DNA of 64,000 bases from NCBI GenBank assembly GCA_022829145.1, contig CM040758.1, positions 27,090,575 through 27,154,574 on the forward strand. Reading direction: 5' to 3'. Every line of letters starts with the position of its first letter. The first letter of the stretch is position 1. The position numbers and the translations under genes are program-made. The notes beneath the pieces were generated by a model, which was not told the origin of the DNA, made no database searches, and saw nothing but the letters and a program-made list of their open reading frames with translations. Source of the DNA: Albula goreensis. Its lineage: Eukaryota; Chordata; Actinopteri; Albuliformes; Albulidae. This document shows positions 46,891-57,423 of this stretch, piece after piece.

Positions 46891-47090
46891 GTTGACTGAC
46901 TTATTATACTGACTTATACTTAATATAATTTTTTTATAAATATGTTTTAAAAAAGTATACCTGCCCATGATTAAAATATTCATTTACTTAAAAGTTATGT
47001 TTTAAAAACTATACCTTCCCATGATTGTCTGTATTGTATATCCTGGCCTGTCTGCATGTGCTTGTCATTACTGTCTCCTAATTTTGCTGT

Positions 47091-47182
47091 TTATCTAACC
47101 TGTGTAACTCTAGGAGCGGCAGCCTTCGGCTTCTTGGGGGGACTGTAAGTGCTGTTGGCGTAAATGTCTTCATCAGTGGCTT
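47091..47182 (-). CDS. Receptor gene 3, Tyr-x-Asn tail exon, copy C (intact)
   Basis: It encodes EATDEDIYANSTYSPPKKP, then KAAAPRVTQVR and TAA. It differs from copy A by a few substitutions (A to T, C to S). It is the copy nearest to the rest of gene 3 on the minus strand and so the most likely to be used. The phase problem noted for copy A applies here too. Confidence 0.58.
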
Positions 47183-47216
47183 CTGAAACACAAGCACACA
47201 GAGGAGAGAGTGAGAG

Positions 47217-47330
47217 AGAGACCTGGGGTAGAGGGAGGGAGAGAGGGAGAGACCTGGGTAGAGGGAGGGAGAGAGGGAGAGACCTGGGGTAGAGGGAGGG
47301 AGAGAGGGAAGAGAGAGGGAGAGACAGAGT
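47217..47330. repeat. GA-rich minisatellite next to tail exon C
   Basis: Same unit as 41848-42115, about four copies. Confidence 0.85.
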
Positions 47331-47699
47331 TAGAAACCACTGCAGCCATTTAGTAAAGGGCTGATTCATTGAAATCTGGAACAAAGGGATTTCCCCCAAT
47401 GTACAAAAATGGAGACAAACATGATCCTGAATCACTTCCAGGACATCTTAGAGAGGTAATGAAACTCGGTTGTGAATATACAGCGCCCTTGATACTGTTT
47501 ATGACATGTGTACAGGTAATGGATCCCTGACTGTTTATCTCCTACACCTTGCACTAAAATCTTAATCCAGGTCATGACATTGCATGAATGCATGAGGTTG
47601 GTTTGTGTATGATGTACTTTGGGCAATATTTAAACACCCAGTAGTGACAGAGACAGATATGCAGCCTTACCAGTTTGTTCCAACTGCTGAATCTGAGTC

Positions 47700-47733
47700 T
47701 GAGAGAGAGAGAGAGAGAGACAGAGAGAGGGAG

Positions 47734-47781
<48 letters not shown>
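47700..47781. repeat. (GA)n microsatellite, interrupted
   Basis: GA repeat with CAGA and GGGA interruptions, in the same relative position as 42492-42606. Confidence 0.95.
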
Positions 47782-47782
<1 letters not shown>

Positions 47783-47784
47783 AC

Positions 47785-49245
47785 AGAGGCACAGAGCTCC
47801 CTGCTCTAAGCTAATGGCGCTCAGAGCTCCCTGCTCTAAGTTAATGGGGCACAGAGCTCCCTGCTCTACGCTAATGGGGGCACAGAGATCCCTGCTCTAA
47901 GCTAATGCCGCACAGAGCTCCCTGCTCTAAGCTAATGGGGGCAAAGAGCTCAATGCTCTAAGATAATGGGGCACAGAGCTCCCTGCTCTAAGCTAATGGC
48001 GAGAGCTCCCCTGCTCTAAGTTAATGGGGGCAAAGAGCTCCCTGCTCTAAGATAATGGGGGCAAAAAGAGCTCCCTGCTCTAAGATAATGGGGGCACAGA
48101 GCTCCTGCTCTGCTAATGGCGCACAGAGCTCCCCTGCTCTAAGCTAATGGGGCACAGAGCTCCCTGCTCTAAGTTAATGGGGCACAGAGCTCCCTGCTCT
48201 AAGCTAATGGGGGCACAGAGCTCCCTGCTCTAAGCTAATGGGGCACAGAGCTCCCTTCTCTAAGCTAATGGGCACAGAGCTCCCTGCTCTAAGCTAATGG
48301 CGCACAGAGCTCCCTGCTCTAAACTAATGGGGGCACAGAGCTCCCTGCTCTAAGCTAATGGCGCACAGAGCTCCCTGCTCTAAGCTAATGGCGCACAGAG
48401 CTCCCTGCTCTAAGCTAATGGGGGCACAGAGCTCCCTGCTCTAAGCTAATGGGGCACAGAGCTCCCTGCTCTAAGTTAATGGGGCACAGAGCTCCTGCTC
48501 TAAGCTAATGGGGGCACAGAGCTCCCTGCTCTAAGCTAATGGGGGCACAGAGCTCCCTGCTCTAAGCTAATGGGGCACAGAGCTCCCTGCTCTAAGCTAA
48601 TGGGGGCACAGAGCTCCCTGCTCTAAGCTAATGGGGCACAGAGCTCCCTGCTCTAAGCTAATGGCGCACAGAGCTCCCTGCTCTAAGCTAATGGGGGCAC
48701 AGAGCTCCCTTCTCTAAGCTAATGGGGCACAGAGCTCCCTGCTCTAAGTTAATGGGGCACAGAGCTCCCTGCTCTAAGCTAATGGGGGCACAGAACTCCC
48801 TGCTCTAAGCTAATGGGGCACAGAACTCCCTGCTCTAAGCTAATGGGGCACAGAACTCCCTGCTCTAAGGTAATGGGGCACAGAACTCCTGCTCTAAGGT
48901 AATGGGGCACAGAGCTCTCTGCTCTAAGTTAATGGGGCACAGAGCTCCCTGCTCTAAGTTAATGGGGCACAGAGCTCCCTGCTCTAAGTTAATGGGGCAC
49001 AGAGCTCCCCGCTCTAAGCTAATGGGGCACAGAGCTCCCTGCTCTAAGCTAATGGCACACAGAGCTCCCGCTCTAAGCTAATGGGGCACAGAGCTCCCCA
49101 CTCTAAGCTAATGGGGGCAAAGAGCTCCCTGCTCTAAGCTAATGGGGCACAGAGCTCCCTGCTCTAAGCTAATGGGGCACAGAGCTCCCTGCTCTAAGCT
49201 AATGGGGCACAGAACTCCCTGCTCTAAGCTAATGGGGGCACAGAT
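47785..49245. repeat. Minisatellite, 30-31 bp unit (third block), about 48 copies
   Basis: Same unit as 41027-41470. Variants GGGGGCACAGAG, GGCGCACAGAG and AAGTTAATGG recur in ordered groups, indicating block copying. Confidence 0.96.
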
Positions 49246-49404
49246 AGTGTGATAGATGACCACCAAAGCTGCTGCAGATATCTGCTCCTGTGCTAAACTC
49301 CTCTGAGCGTCTGAATCATTGTATGTCGTCAGTGTTCTTTTTCACTCCCTCCCCCCATCCTAAAACATCATTAATGACCCTGTTTAACCTGTTCCTGCAC
49401 CTAC

Positions 49405-49466
49405 CTCTTTCTGTGTCGTACAGTCTCCGTGGTTACTATCAGCAGATGAAACGTCAGCTGTGAGAT
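49405..49466 (-). CDS. Receptor gene 3, cytoplasmic exon 1
   Basis: The minus-strand exon of 62 bp has acceptor TTGTTTTAG and donor GTAGGTGC. It enters in phase 1 from the TM exon and leaves in phase 0. It encodes DLTADVSSADSNHGDCTTQK followed by E. The tail resembles the end of gene 1 exon 3 (GGDSNSAE) in composition only. No tyrosine is present. Confidence 0.65.
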
Positions 49467-50134
49467 CTAAAACAAACACACACCAGAGGACGTGACCACA
49501 CTGTCCATTAGCACAATGAAAGCTGGAGATCTACAGAAGGTGAGCAGCAGCGGTCAGCTCCATGGAACCAAAATACCAGCTGGGGACATGGTGGAATATG
49601 CACACACACATATGAAGTGAATCCACACACATATTCACAGACATACATTTTTTGTCACAATGCAGCAACAAAGTTTATTAAAATACACAACCATCAGAAT
49701 ACACAGGGAGACCAGATAGATCAGTCCACTGAGCAGCAGTCTTATCCACGTGTAAATCTCTGGGAGAGTGGAGTTCAAGTCCTGGCCCTTCAATCTATAA
49801 CCTCACCCCCTTCTCTGTAACCCCCCCAGCCTTCCTACTGTCTGAATAAAGAAAACATACGTAAGGGTAGTGGCAGGTGTGGTCACTGAGCCAGGTGGTG
49901 AGGTGAAGTAAAACTCAACAAAATATAAACAAAATGTGGCCAAAGGCCTTTATTTACCCATTTTGGGTATTATTCAAAACACAAAACAGGGTCAAAACTC
50001 AGAACCAGCACAGCCTTAAGGAACCAACAAAAACCAAAAGCCCAAAACCCAAGACGTCTGTTCAGCCTCTCAGGCTGTGCTTAAATAGAAGGCCTAATTG
50101 AGGCAAGTGCTCACACCTGAGTTGATGAGAAATC

Positions 50135-50272
50135 ACTTGCAGGTGAGGCTGCCTGTTAGTGAGGCCTCTGCTGTTGCAGCTCTGGTTACTTCTCCAGGCT
50201 GAGGGAGGGAACCAGGAGACTGACAGCAGTACAATGGGAGCAGCCGAGGAGCTTGCTCCTCCCTCCACCTCT
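50135..50272 (-). repeat. Dispersed repeat, copy 2 (inverted)
   Basis: Reverse-complement partner of 39470-39607, with a few substitutions. It lies in the intron between the TM exon and tail exon 1 of receptor gene 3. Confidence 0.75.
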
Positions 50273-50552
50273 CCAAGCACCACAGTGGGTAGCTGAATTA
50301 CAGTCCCCTTTGAAAAACACCAGTTCCAGCACAAACACCAAACCCATGCACATCCACACATACAATATTACAGGGAGACTGCCCCATGTACTATGCAATG
50401 TCCATGGGATCATATCAATCACTGATAATACACTTGCTGTAAGCTCCAATAAAGTGATAATCCTGTTTCCCTGCCCTTTGTCTCACTGCTACACAACCTC
50501 AGTCTCCCTTCATTTGCTCAGCCAGTCACAACAGAAACCACACCTCTCTTAC

Positions 50553-50666
50553 CTTCAGTCTTAGATATTCCTCTCCTTTTCCTCAGGTAGATGAATATCC
50601 CCAGCAGAATAAATAAAACTCCAATCCCAGCACCAACCCCAGGACCAATCACAGCCATGGGATTCC
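50553..50666 (-). CDS. Receptor gene 3, transmembrane exon
   Basis: The minus-strand exon of 114 bp has acceptor TCTGTTTAAAG and donor GTAAGAGA, phase 1-1. It encodes NPMAVIGPGVGAGIGVLFIL, then LGIFIYLRKRRGISKTE. The glycine-rich helix ends in a basic RKRR stop-transfer signal, as expected for a type I receptor. It is closely related to the TM exon of gene 2 (56379-56481), which instead stops just after the helix. A 43-bp-unit array lies immediately upstream in the same intron. Confidence 0.85.
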
Positions 50667-50683
50667 CTTTAAACAGAGACAAT

Positions 50684-51398
50684 ACAGATGGGTGAGCAGC
50701 AGCAGCAGTGTGCTGTAGTAGGACACAGTACAGATGGGTGAGCAGCAGCAGTGTGCTATAGTAGGACACAGTACAGATGGGTGAGCAGCAGCAGTGTGCT
50801 GTAGTAGGACACAGTACAGATGGGTGAGCAGCAGCAGTGTGCTGTAGTAGGACACAGTACAGATGGGTGAGCAGCAGCAGTGTGCTGTAGTAGGACACAG
50901 TACAGATGGGTGAGCAGCAGCAGCAGTGTGCTGTAGTAGGACACAGTACAGATGGGTGAGCAGCAGCAGTGTGCTGTAGTAGGACACAGTACAGATGGGT
51001 GAGCAGCAGCAGTGTGCTGTTGTAGGACACAGTACAGATGGGTGAGCAGCAGCAGTGTGCTGTAGTAGGACACAGTACAGATGGGTGAGCAGCAGCAGTG
51101 TGCTGTAGTAGGACACAGTACAGATGGGTGAGCAGCAGCAGTGTGCTGTAGTAGGACACAGTACTGATGGGTGAGCAGCAGCAGTGTGCTGTAGTAGGAC
51201 ACAGTACAGATGGGTGAGCAGCAGCAGCGTGCTGTAGTAGGACACAGTACAGATGGGTGAGCAGCAGCAGTGTGCTGTAGTAGGACACAGTACAGATGGG
51301 TGAGCAGCAGCAGTGTGCTGTAGTAGGACACAGTACAGATGGGTGAGCAGCAGCAGTGTGCTGTAGTAGGACACAGTACAGATGGGTGAGCAGCAGTT
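50684..51398. repeat. Intronic minisatellite, 43 bp unit, about 17 copies
   Basis: The unit contains ACAGATGGGTGAGCAGCAGC and AGTGTGCTGTAGTAGGACAC. Two units carry one extra AGC. The unit is stop-free in all three minus-strand frames, so a 320-codon open frame runs through it into the TM exon. Confidence 0.97.
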
Positions 51399-51592
51399 GT
51401 ATTAAAGCTGAAAGTGGAAAGCTCAAATTTGTAATCATTGTTTTTAAAAATGTTTTAAAAAAGTGAAGAGTAGTGTGCATATTTTGATGTCAAAATGCAT
51501 ACTTGGTATGAAAAATGGAAAAAAAGAAGGCAGGTATGAAATTGTAAGACAAGCCTGAGTTTGTGACAGTGTGGCAGAGACATGTCCCTCAC

Positions 51593-51691
51593 AGTAGAGA
51601 TCTTCAGGTTTACCTGTGAATGTGCTGTTGCTGGTTGGGTTTGCAGCCAAACAGCTGGAGGTAAAGTTGAACTCTTCTGTTTTGGTCTGAT
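51593..51691 (-). CDS. Receptor gene 3, truncated C2 domain exon (99 bp)
   Basis: The minus-strand exon has acceptor CTCTGCACAG and donor GTGAGGGA. It is 99 bp, against 264 bp for the intact paralogue at 57160-57423. It keeps the first codon and then jumps to the C-terminal part, TEEFNFTSSCLAANPTSNST, ending KPEDLY. The missing 165 bp is a multiple of three, so phase 1-1 is kept. The loss removes strands A to about E, including two or more cysteines and the core tryptophan, so it cannot fold as a normal C2 domain. It could be a glycosylated stalk (NFT and NST sequons) or decay. Confidence 0.65.
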
Positions 51692-51959
51692 CTGTGCAGA
51701 GACACAAAAGCAAGGAGAGCCTTCAGCACTGGTCAGTACGCACTGAGCCCTGACTCCACCCTGTGTGTGACAGAGCAGGGTGGCTCTTCATAGTTAGCTC
51801 ACATATACAGCTAACACCACATGCTTTACACCTCATTTACACTCCACTTAAACACAAACACACACACACAGTGAACATCTCTCTCCAGTGAATACAGAAA
51901 GATTGAATATCTGTCATTAATACAGCACAAAGCACAGTGAACACAGTGGTGATACTTAC

Positions 51960-52249
51960 TGTACACAGTCAGCTGGTAGACACTGTATGATTTCTCCTCA
52001 TCCTGATTCTGCACTTTATATTGTCCTTTATCCTCCATCTTCAGACGAGTGATGGAGAAGAGTCCAGTTCTGCTGTCCCACTGCACTCTGTCACTGCCTG
52101 TGAAAGCTTTTTTTTTCACTTTGGCAATCTGATTTAAACCTTGTACCCTTGTAAGAAATCCTTGTTTTTCACTGCAGCTGGGAAAATGACCTTTCCTCCC
52201 ATAATGCATTTCAGCACCTTCTCAGGTTCAGCAGAGGACCCATACACAT
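51960..52249 (-). pseudogene. Receptor gene 3, V-like Ig domain exon with one frameshift
   Basis: The minus-strand exon has a CT-rich acceptor tract ending CTCTAG and donor GTAAGTAT. It begins DVYGSSAEPEKVLKCIMGG and runs in frame to about KNKDF. It then needs a 1-bp shift to continue as QIAKVKKKAF, then TGSDRVQWDSRTGLFSITRL, KMEDKGQYKVQNQDEE and VYQLTVY. The length is 290 bp, one short of a multiple of three, while paralogues are 288 and 309. The break lies in a run of A/G bases (near 52155-52165), so it may be a base-calling error. The domain type is the same as in genes 1 and 2. Confidence 0.75.
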
Positions 52250-54121
52250 CTAGAGAGAGAGAGAGAGAGGTGGAGGAGACTATTGGATCTCTTTTATTAT
52301 ATGTACTGACCAAAAATCACTAAAAACACACATAAAAATACAATTAGCAGAATGAAATCCATCAAAGGAAAAGAAGCCAGAGAACACAGACACATGTGCA
52401 TTACAAAAAACAACATGAGGACCGCTGTGAGAGAAAATAAAGTCTATCAGGTGACTCAGTGACGATACTGGCTCTCCCTTTAGCCACACAAACACATTCA
52501 CACACTCTCCACAGCCCCTTAAAATCCCTCAACATTCTTTATTTTATCACAGAGACTTCCCCAATCCTGTAAGACATGTGCATCCTCATATAAGAATCTG
52601 AAGATTCTCCAAAGATCCTGATTTAGATTTTTTCTGAAGACAAATTCATGTGCATAATAATAAGAATAATAATAATAATCATAATCATAATCATAAATAA
52701 TCATCACCCTTTTTAGGGTGTATTGCCATAAGGAATGGAGATATGTTTCTTATGACCAGTAAAATGGCTGACAGTGAAGGATGTGAGACTCTGTTGTAAG
52801 ATATGTTGCAGTGTTCACATGGCTTGGCATTTACACTTACGCTCATATTCATGGACATTCTCATAATTTTCACAGAATTAAATCAATTATTCATGACTTA
52901 TTTCACTGATATAGTAAGTCTTTTAAACCACTAAGTAAAGTCACTAAAATGACTTAGTAAGTGTTTGGGGTGACTGAGTAAGTCGTGTAAAACCATTCAA
53001 ATGACTTAATAACTGTTTTTAATAAAATCTTAGCAATTATCTCTGAGACAGGAAATGCCATACCTTTGAGCATAAACCACCTGTACAGTCCCATAATAAT
53101 TTAAATTACCTTGAGGAAACACACACCAAACTGTGACAGCAAACTGTTCTAATAACATTCTTGGAAAATACTTCTCAGAATTAGTCAGGAAAGTAATCCT
53201 AAAATAAACTGCCATTTATTTTATAAATGTATTTATAAATATAATTTCCACAGAGAAACTACAAGTAGCCAAATGAAAGTATTTTTGAAATACATTTTCT
53301 TCCTGTTTCTACAGAACAGTTCATAATACAATATCTTAATAGAATAATGTTAAGAAAATTATTTTGCCACCAACTGTCATTTCTATGACGATTAGTGGCA
53401 AAATAACACATTGTGACAGCTGAAACCTTCAGAGATAAAACAGTTACAGATACACTGGGGTCCAAAAGTCTGAGACCACTCGTGGAAGAGCTTCTGTATT
53501 GCATTCCTTTATAAATTTATTAAACATTTTTAAATGACAAATTATATTAACAGTTTGAGTGAAAGGTTGTATCTTTGAAAAATGAACATGAATTTCAGAA
53601 TGTTTTAGTTTTCAGTATGTCCCCTTTTGCTTTAATGACAGGGTTCACTGGAGCTGGCATGGGCTCCATAGTTATGTCCAAAACCTGATGATCCATGTTA
53701 TCCCATGGTCTTTAAGTGCTGAAAACGTTTAAATGATCCCATAAGTTAAACTTTAAGTGACCCCATAAATGTTCGATGGGGTCTGACCTTTTCTTAAAAG
53801 GAATTGACAGGGTCACTGTCACTAATTTGTTTACATTTAACCTAGAAATAGTACGGAATCTTAAACATTTCTTCTTCATTTTAAATGTCAGAACTTTTCT
53901 TCGTTTAAAAGGTTTCAAAATCCTAAAACTTTTGGATTATTTCTAGGTTAACTTGGAAAAAAGTTTGAAAAAAAATGTTCCAGACCTTTGTACCACACTG
54001 TATGTATAATTGTCTGTATGAATTCATATTCCAAAATAATGATATAATAACAGCTTACAGGTATTTTGACAGTTATAAATATTATTTGTCAATTTGCCTA
54101 AAAGAAGAAAAGAAGTCTTAC
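52250..54121. other. Intron 1 of receptor gene 3
   Basis: Apart from a (GA)n tract at the acceptor and a mariner-like element (53453-54000), no feature is recognised. The AT-rich ATAATAATCATAATC tract near 52660-52700 is simple sequence. Confidence 0.6.
53453..54000. mobile_element. Non-autonomous Tc1/mariner-like element, degenerate
   Basis: The left end is CACTGGGGTCCAAAAGTCTG followed by AGACCACT. The right end, reverse-complemented, is CAGTGTGGTACAAAGGTCTG. Both ends are flanked by TA (53451-53452 and 54001-54002), the Tc1/mariner target. A 13-bp inner inverted repeat (53838-53850 and 53938-53950, TAACCTAGAAATA) is also present. There is no transposase frame. Confidence 0.6.
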
Positions 54122-54164
54122 CAGAAAGCCAGAGAAGACCCAGAAGAACAGTCATGTGTCTCAT
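54122..54164 (-). CDS. Receptor gene 3, signal peptide exon
   Basis: The minus-strand exon of 43 bp from ATG to a GTAAGACT donor encodes MRHMTVLLGLLWLS, a hydrophobic secretion leader ending in phase 1. The gene 2 exon at 61309 has the same length and a similar sequence (M-x-H-x-x-V-x-L). This fixes the start of gene 3. Confidence 0.82.
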
Positions 54165-54784
54165 CGCTGCAACTGTCGATGAAGTATCTCAGTTTGAAAG
54201 AGCCAGGCTGTTTGGACGTTTCTGCTTCATACTTTATCGGGTTTCACACATACAGACGCAAACCCCTCCTCCTTTTAATGAAAGTTTGTTTTGTAGCTTT
54301 AAAGTAAGATTCAGTTCCTTCTCCTTAATCCTGATTTGCTTATGCCCTGCATTTCCATCACCCCAGCATAATATGAACTCCCTGCAATATTTTTCATATT
54401 CTCAGACTTGTTGTAATATACCATTTAACTTTAAAAGGAGCAACAGAAGTGTAATGTGTCCAGCAACTATTTCCTAATTCTTTTTCACAAAATAAATTTT
54501 CATTTATTTTCACATGTTAACCATGTGACATTTGACAATTTTGTTCATCAGAAATAATAAAACAGCATTTCTCTACACTGTTTATATGGTACATGAGTTC
54601 ATTAGTATGCTTGAACATGCCTCAGTTTGTTTCAGTTCAATTTAATTGTATTTAGTGCCTTTTTAATATGTAGTGTTTAAAAATAACAGCAGGTAACAGG
54701 CAGCACGACCTGATGAAAGCTGTGTGCTGCAGGAGGTCAGCAGTGAGCCCATAATTCACATGTCTGGAGTGTGTGAATGATGCA

Positions 54785-55333
54785 CTTCTAGCCACAAAGA
54801 GAGCATGCATGTAGGGTGTACCACAGAGCGTGCCTGCATGCAGGGTACACCACAGCGCGTGCATGCATGGAAGGCACCCCACAGACAGTGCATGCATGCA
54901 GGGCACGCCATAGAGAGTGCATGCATGCAGGGCACACCATAGAGAGTGCATGCATGTAGGACGTGTTACAGAGAGAGAATGCGTGCAGGGCATGCCACAG
55001 AGAGTGCATGAATGAAGGGCATGCCACAGAAAGTGCATGCATGTAGGGCGTGCCACAGAGAGTGCATGCATGCAGGGCACCCCACAGAGAGTGCATGCAT
55101 GCAGGGCACCCCACAGAGAGTGCATGCATGTAGGGCGTGCCACAGAGAGTGCATGCATGCAGGGCATGCCACAGAGAGTGCATGCATGTAGGACGTGCTA
55201 CAGAGAGAGAATGCATGCAAGGCATGCCACAGAGAGTGCATGCATGCAGGGCACCCCACAGAGAGTGCATGCATGTAGGGTGTGCCACAGAGAGTGAATG
55301 CATGCAAGGCATGCCACAGAGAGTGCATGCATA
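54785..55333. repeat. Minisatellite, 29 bp unit, about 19 copies
   Basis: The unit contains GTGCATGCATGCAGGGCACC and CCACAGAGA. The GCATGCATGC core is self-complementary. Frames are open on both strands through most of the array because the unit has few stops; these are not genes. It lies upstream of gene 3 and downstream of gene 2. Confidence 0.96.
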
Positions 55334-56378
55334 CTAGTCAGTTCTTAATACTGCTCTGCACCCATACCCCATCTACACTTCTGCAAACCCTGTTTTGTGC
55401 AAGAAAGGAAGGCTCAATCGTGTCTGTTTTAAGACATTAGGCCACAGATTCCTGTTATTCGAAACTGAAAACAGCTGCATATTTCCTTGGCAGAGAAAAC
55501 TTAAAATAAGTCTGTAAGAATAATATAAAAATATTGAAAATCAAAATAAAGCAAGGGATGTAAGTTCTGTCACCTTAGTTATACTTAGCGAAGCCCTCTT
55601 CCCCTTGTGTAAAGAATGTCATACATGCATGCTATATCTTACACTTTGTCTCCCTCTAGTGATCAAAAGAAAAGAAACCATCCCATTGACAACTTCTTTT
55701 AAATGTGAACTTTGGCCGCTCAAGTCTTGCTTAAAATACAACTCAACTATTTTATTAGATTACTCTTCATTTTATTTTAAAAGAACAATATTAATGTACA
55801 AGCCATATTTATGTTACAGGTACAACCACATCCATCGCAGTAACCGAGGAAAAGAAACATGTGAACATTTTATTCTGTATTGTTTTCAGTGTATCTGCGC
55901 TGCCGTCCTCCATGTTGTTTCCATAGCAGCGGCTCAGGGTGTGGGGCCTCCTGGGGCCCCCTGTCTCTCTGTGCAGTGGTGACCTGCAGCCTGCGGGCCC
56001 TGGGTTACAGAACAGGCTGAAGGAGAGGGAGGAAGCAATAGACAACCATCAGCCACAATTACACACAATTACAGCGCAAGCTGACTCACCCCGTGTAACA
56101 CATCCTGAGATTGTACATACTGCAGTTATACTGTCTAAGTTATTTTATAAGAATATAGGTACCATATAATCTAGCACAGTGGCCCTGAAGAGCCACAGCC
56201 TCTGCCAGGTATTGGTTTGACCCTGGATTCCACAAACAGTTCAAATTACACTCAAGGTTCTGTGTGGTAAGTATTGTATCATAAGTACCCTCATTTGGAC
56301 TGTCAATCACTAGAGAGTTCACACCTCTTTTTCTCTAATGTGGGCTGTCAGTCACTGCGGAAACCACACCTCTCTTAC
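55334..56378. other. Intergenic stretch between receptor genes 2 and 3
   Basis: No exon or RNA gene recognised. The region near 55890-56000 is GC-richer, but its open frames show no known domain. Confidence 0.5.
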
Positions 56379-56481
56379 CTTCATCTTGTCCTCAGGTAGA
56401 CATATGTCCCTGACAAAAGTATGAATATAACTCCAATCCCAGCTCCAATCCCAGCTACCAGGGGTGTGCGGATGTCTCTGT
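56379..56481 (-). CDS. Receptor gene 2, transmembrane exon with early stop
   Basis: The minus-strand exon has acceptor TCTGTAACAG and donor GTAAGAGA. It encodes DRDIRTPLVAGIGAGIGVIF, then ILLSGTYVYLRTR, and a TGA at 56381-56383. The helix matches that of gene 3. The protein would end five residues after the membrane, so it has no signalling tail. The donor after the stop is still intact, suggesting recent loss of the tail, or a sequence error near the stop. Confidence 0.75.
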
Positions 56482-56503
56482 CTGTTACAGAGAGACAGAG
56501 CAG

Positions 56504-56919
56504 ACTGGTGAGCAGCAGTGTTAGCTCCGCCCCCTGCACTGGTGAGCAGCAATGTTAGCTCCGTCCCCTGCATTGGTGAGCAGCAGTATTAGCTCCGCCC
56601 CATGCACTGGTGAGCAGCAGTGTTAGCTCCGCCCCCTGCACTGGTGAGCAGCAATGTTAGCTCCGCCCCCTGCATTGGTGAGCAGCAGTATTAGCTCCGC
56701 CCCATGCACTGGTGAGCAGCAGTGTTAGCTACGCCCCCTGCATTGGTGAGCAGCAGTATTAGCTCCGCCCCCTGCACTGATGAGCAGCAGTATAAGCTCC
56801 GAACCATGCACTGGTGAGCAGCAGTGTTAGCTCCGCCCCCTGCACTGGTGAGCAGCAGTGTTAGCTCCGCCCCCTGCACTGGTGACCAGCGGTGTTAGCT
56901 CCGGCCCCTGCATTGGTGA
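56504..56919. repeat. Intronic minisatellite, 33-34 bp unit, about 12 copies
   Basis: The unit contains CTGGTGAGCAGCAGTGTTAG and CTCCGCCCCCTGCA. It occupies the intron directly before the TM exon of gene 2, the same place as the 43-bp array in gene 3, and shares GGTGAGCAGCAG with it. Confidence 0.95.
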
Positions 56920-57159
56920 TTGACATATGACACACCAGATCATAACAGAGTGATTGTAGCACAGGGCTGTAGTATACTGGTAGCCACAGACTGCATGTGT
57001 TAGCTCCTTTTCCTAAGGACATTATAAGGTTCAGTGTAGGGCTGATCTTTTGTCTTATGCTCACAAAACCCACCTCACACAATGCCTCTTCCTATCTGTT
57101 TGTACTTTTTCATATAGTGCACATTTCCTGTGCCCTGTTACACTGTCACAGAGTCTCAC

Positions 57160-57423
57160 CAAAGCAGAACTCTTCAGGGTTAACTGTGACCGTCTTGTTG
57201 CTGACTGGGTTTGCAGCCACACAGCTGTAGGGGGCGCTGTTCTCTTCTATCTCCAGAGGGAGAGACAGGGGGGTGTTGGGATCAGGGCTGCTGGTGGAGT
57301 CCAGTGACTCCCCCTCTCTCTGCCAGGACAGGGTGACCTCTCTCCCGTTCTCCACAGAGCACAGCACACTGCAGGTGGGTTTCATCTTGTTCCTGCTGGA
57401 CACTTGAGGTGTGGACACTGGAT
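57160..57423 (-). CDS. Receptor gene 2, C2-type Ig domain exon, intact copy
   Basis: The minus-strand exon of 264 bp has acceptor CTCTGCACAG and donor GTGAGACT, phase 1-1. It reads PVSTPQVSSRNKMKPTCSVL at the start, has the tryptophan motif EVTLSWQREGE, and the F-strand motif SAPYSCVAANPVSNK, ending EEFCF. Four cysteines fit the two-disulfide C2 domain of the CD2/SLAM family. A near-identical but frameshifted exon lies 2.5 kb upstream at 59879. Confidence 0.88.

Noticed and set aside
50649..51480. Long minus-strand open frames of 191-320 residues as a gene
   Set aside because: They are three frames of one 43-bp repeat; only the TM exon at the end is supported.
54652..55337. Overlapping open frames on both strands around 54.7-55.3 kb
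   Set aside because: All are readings of the 29-bp minisatellite.
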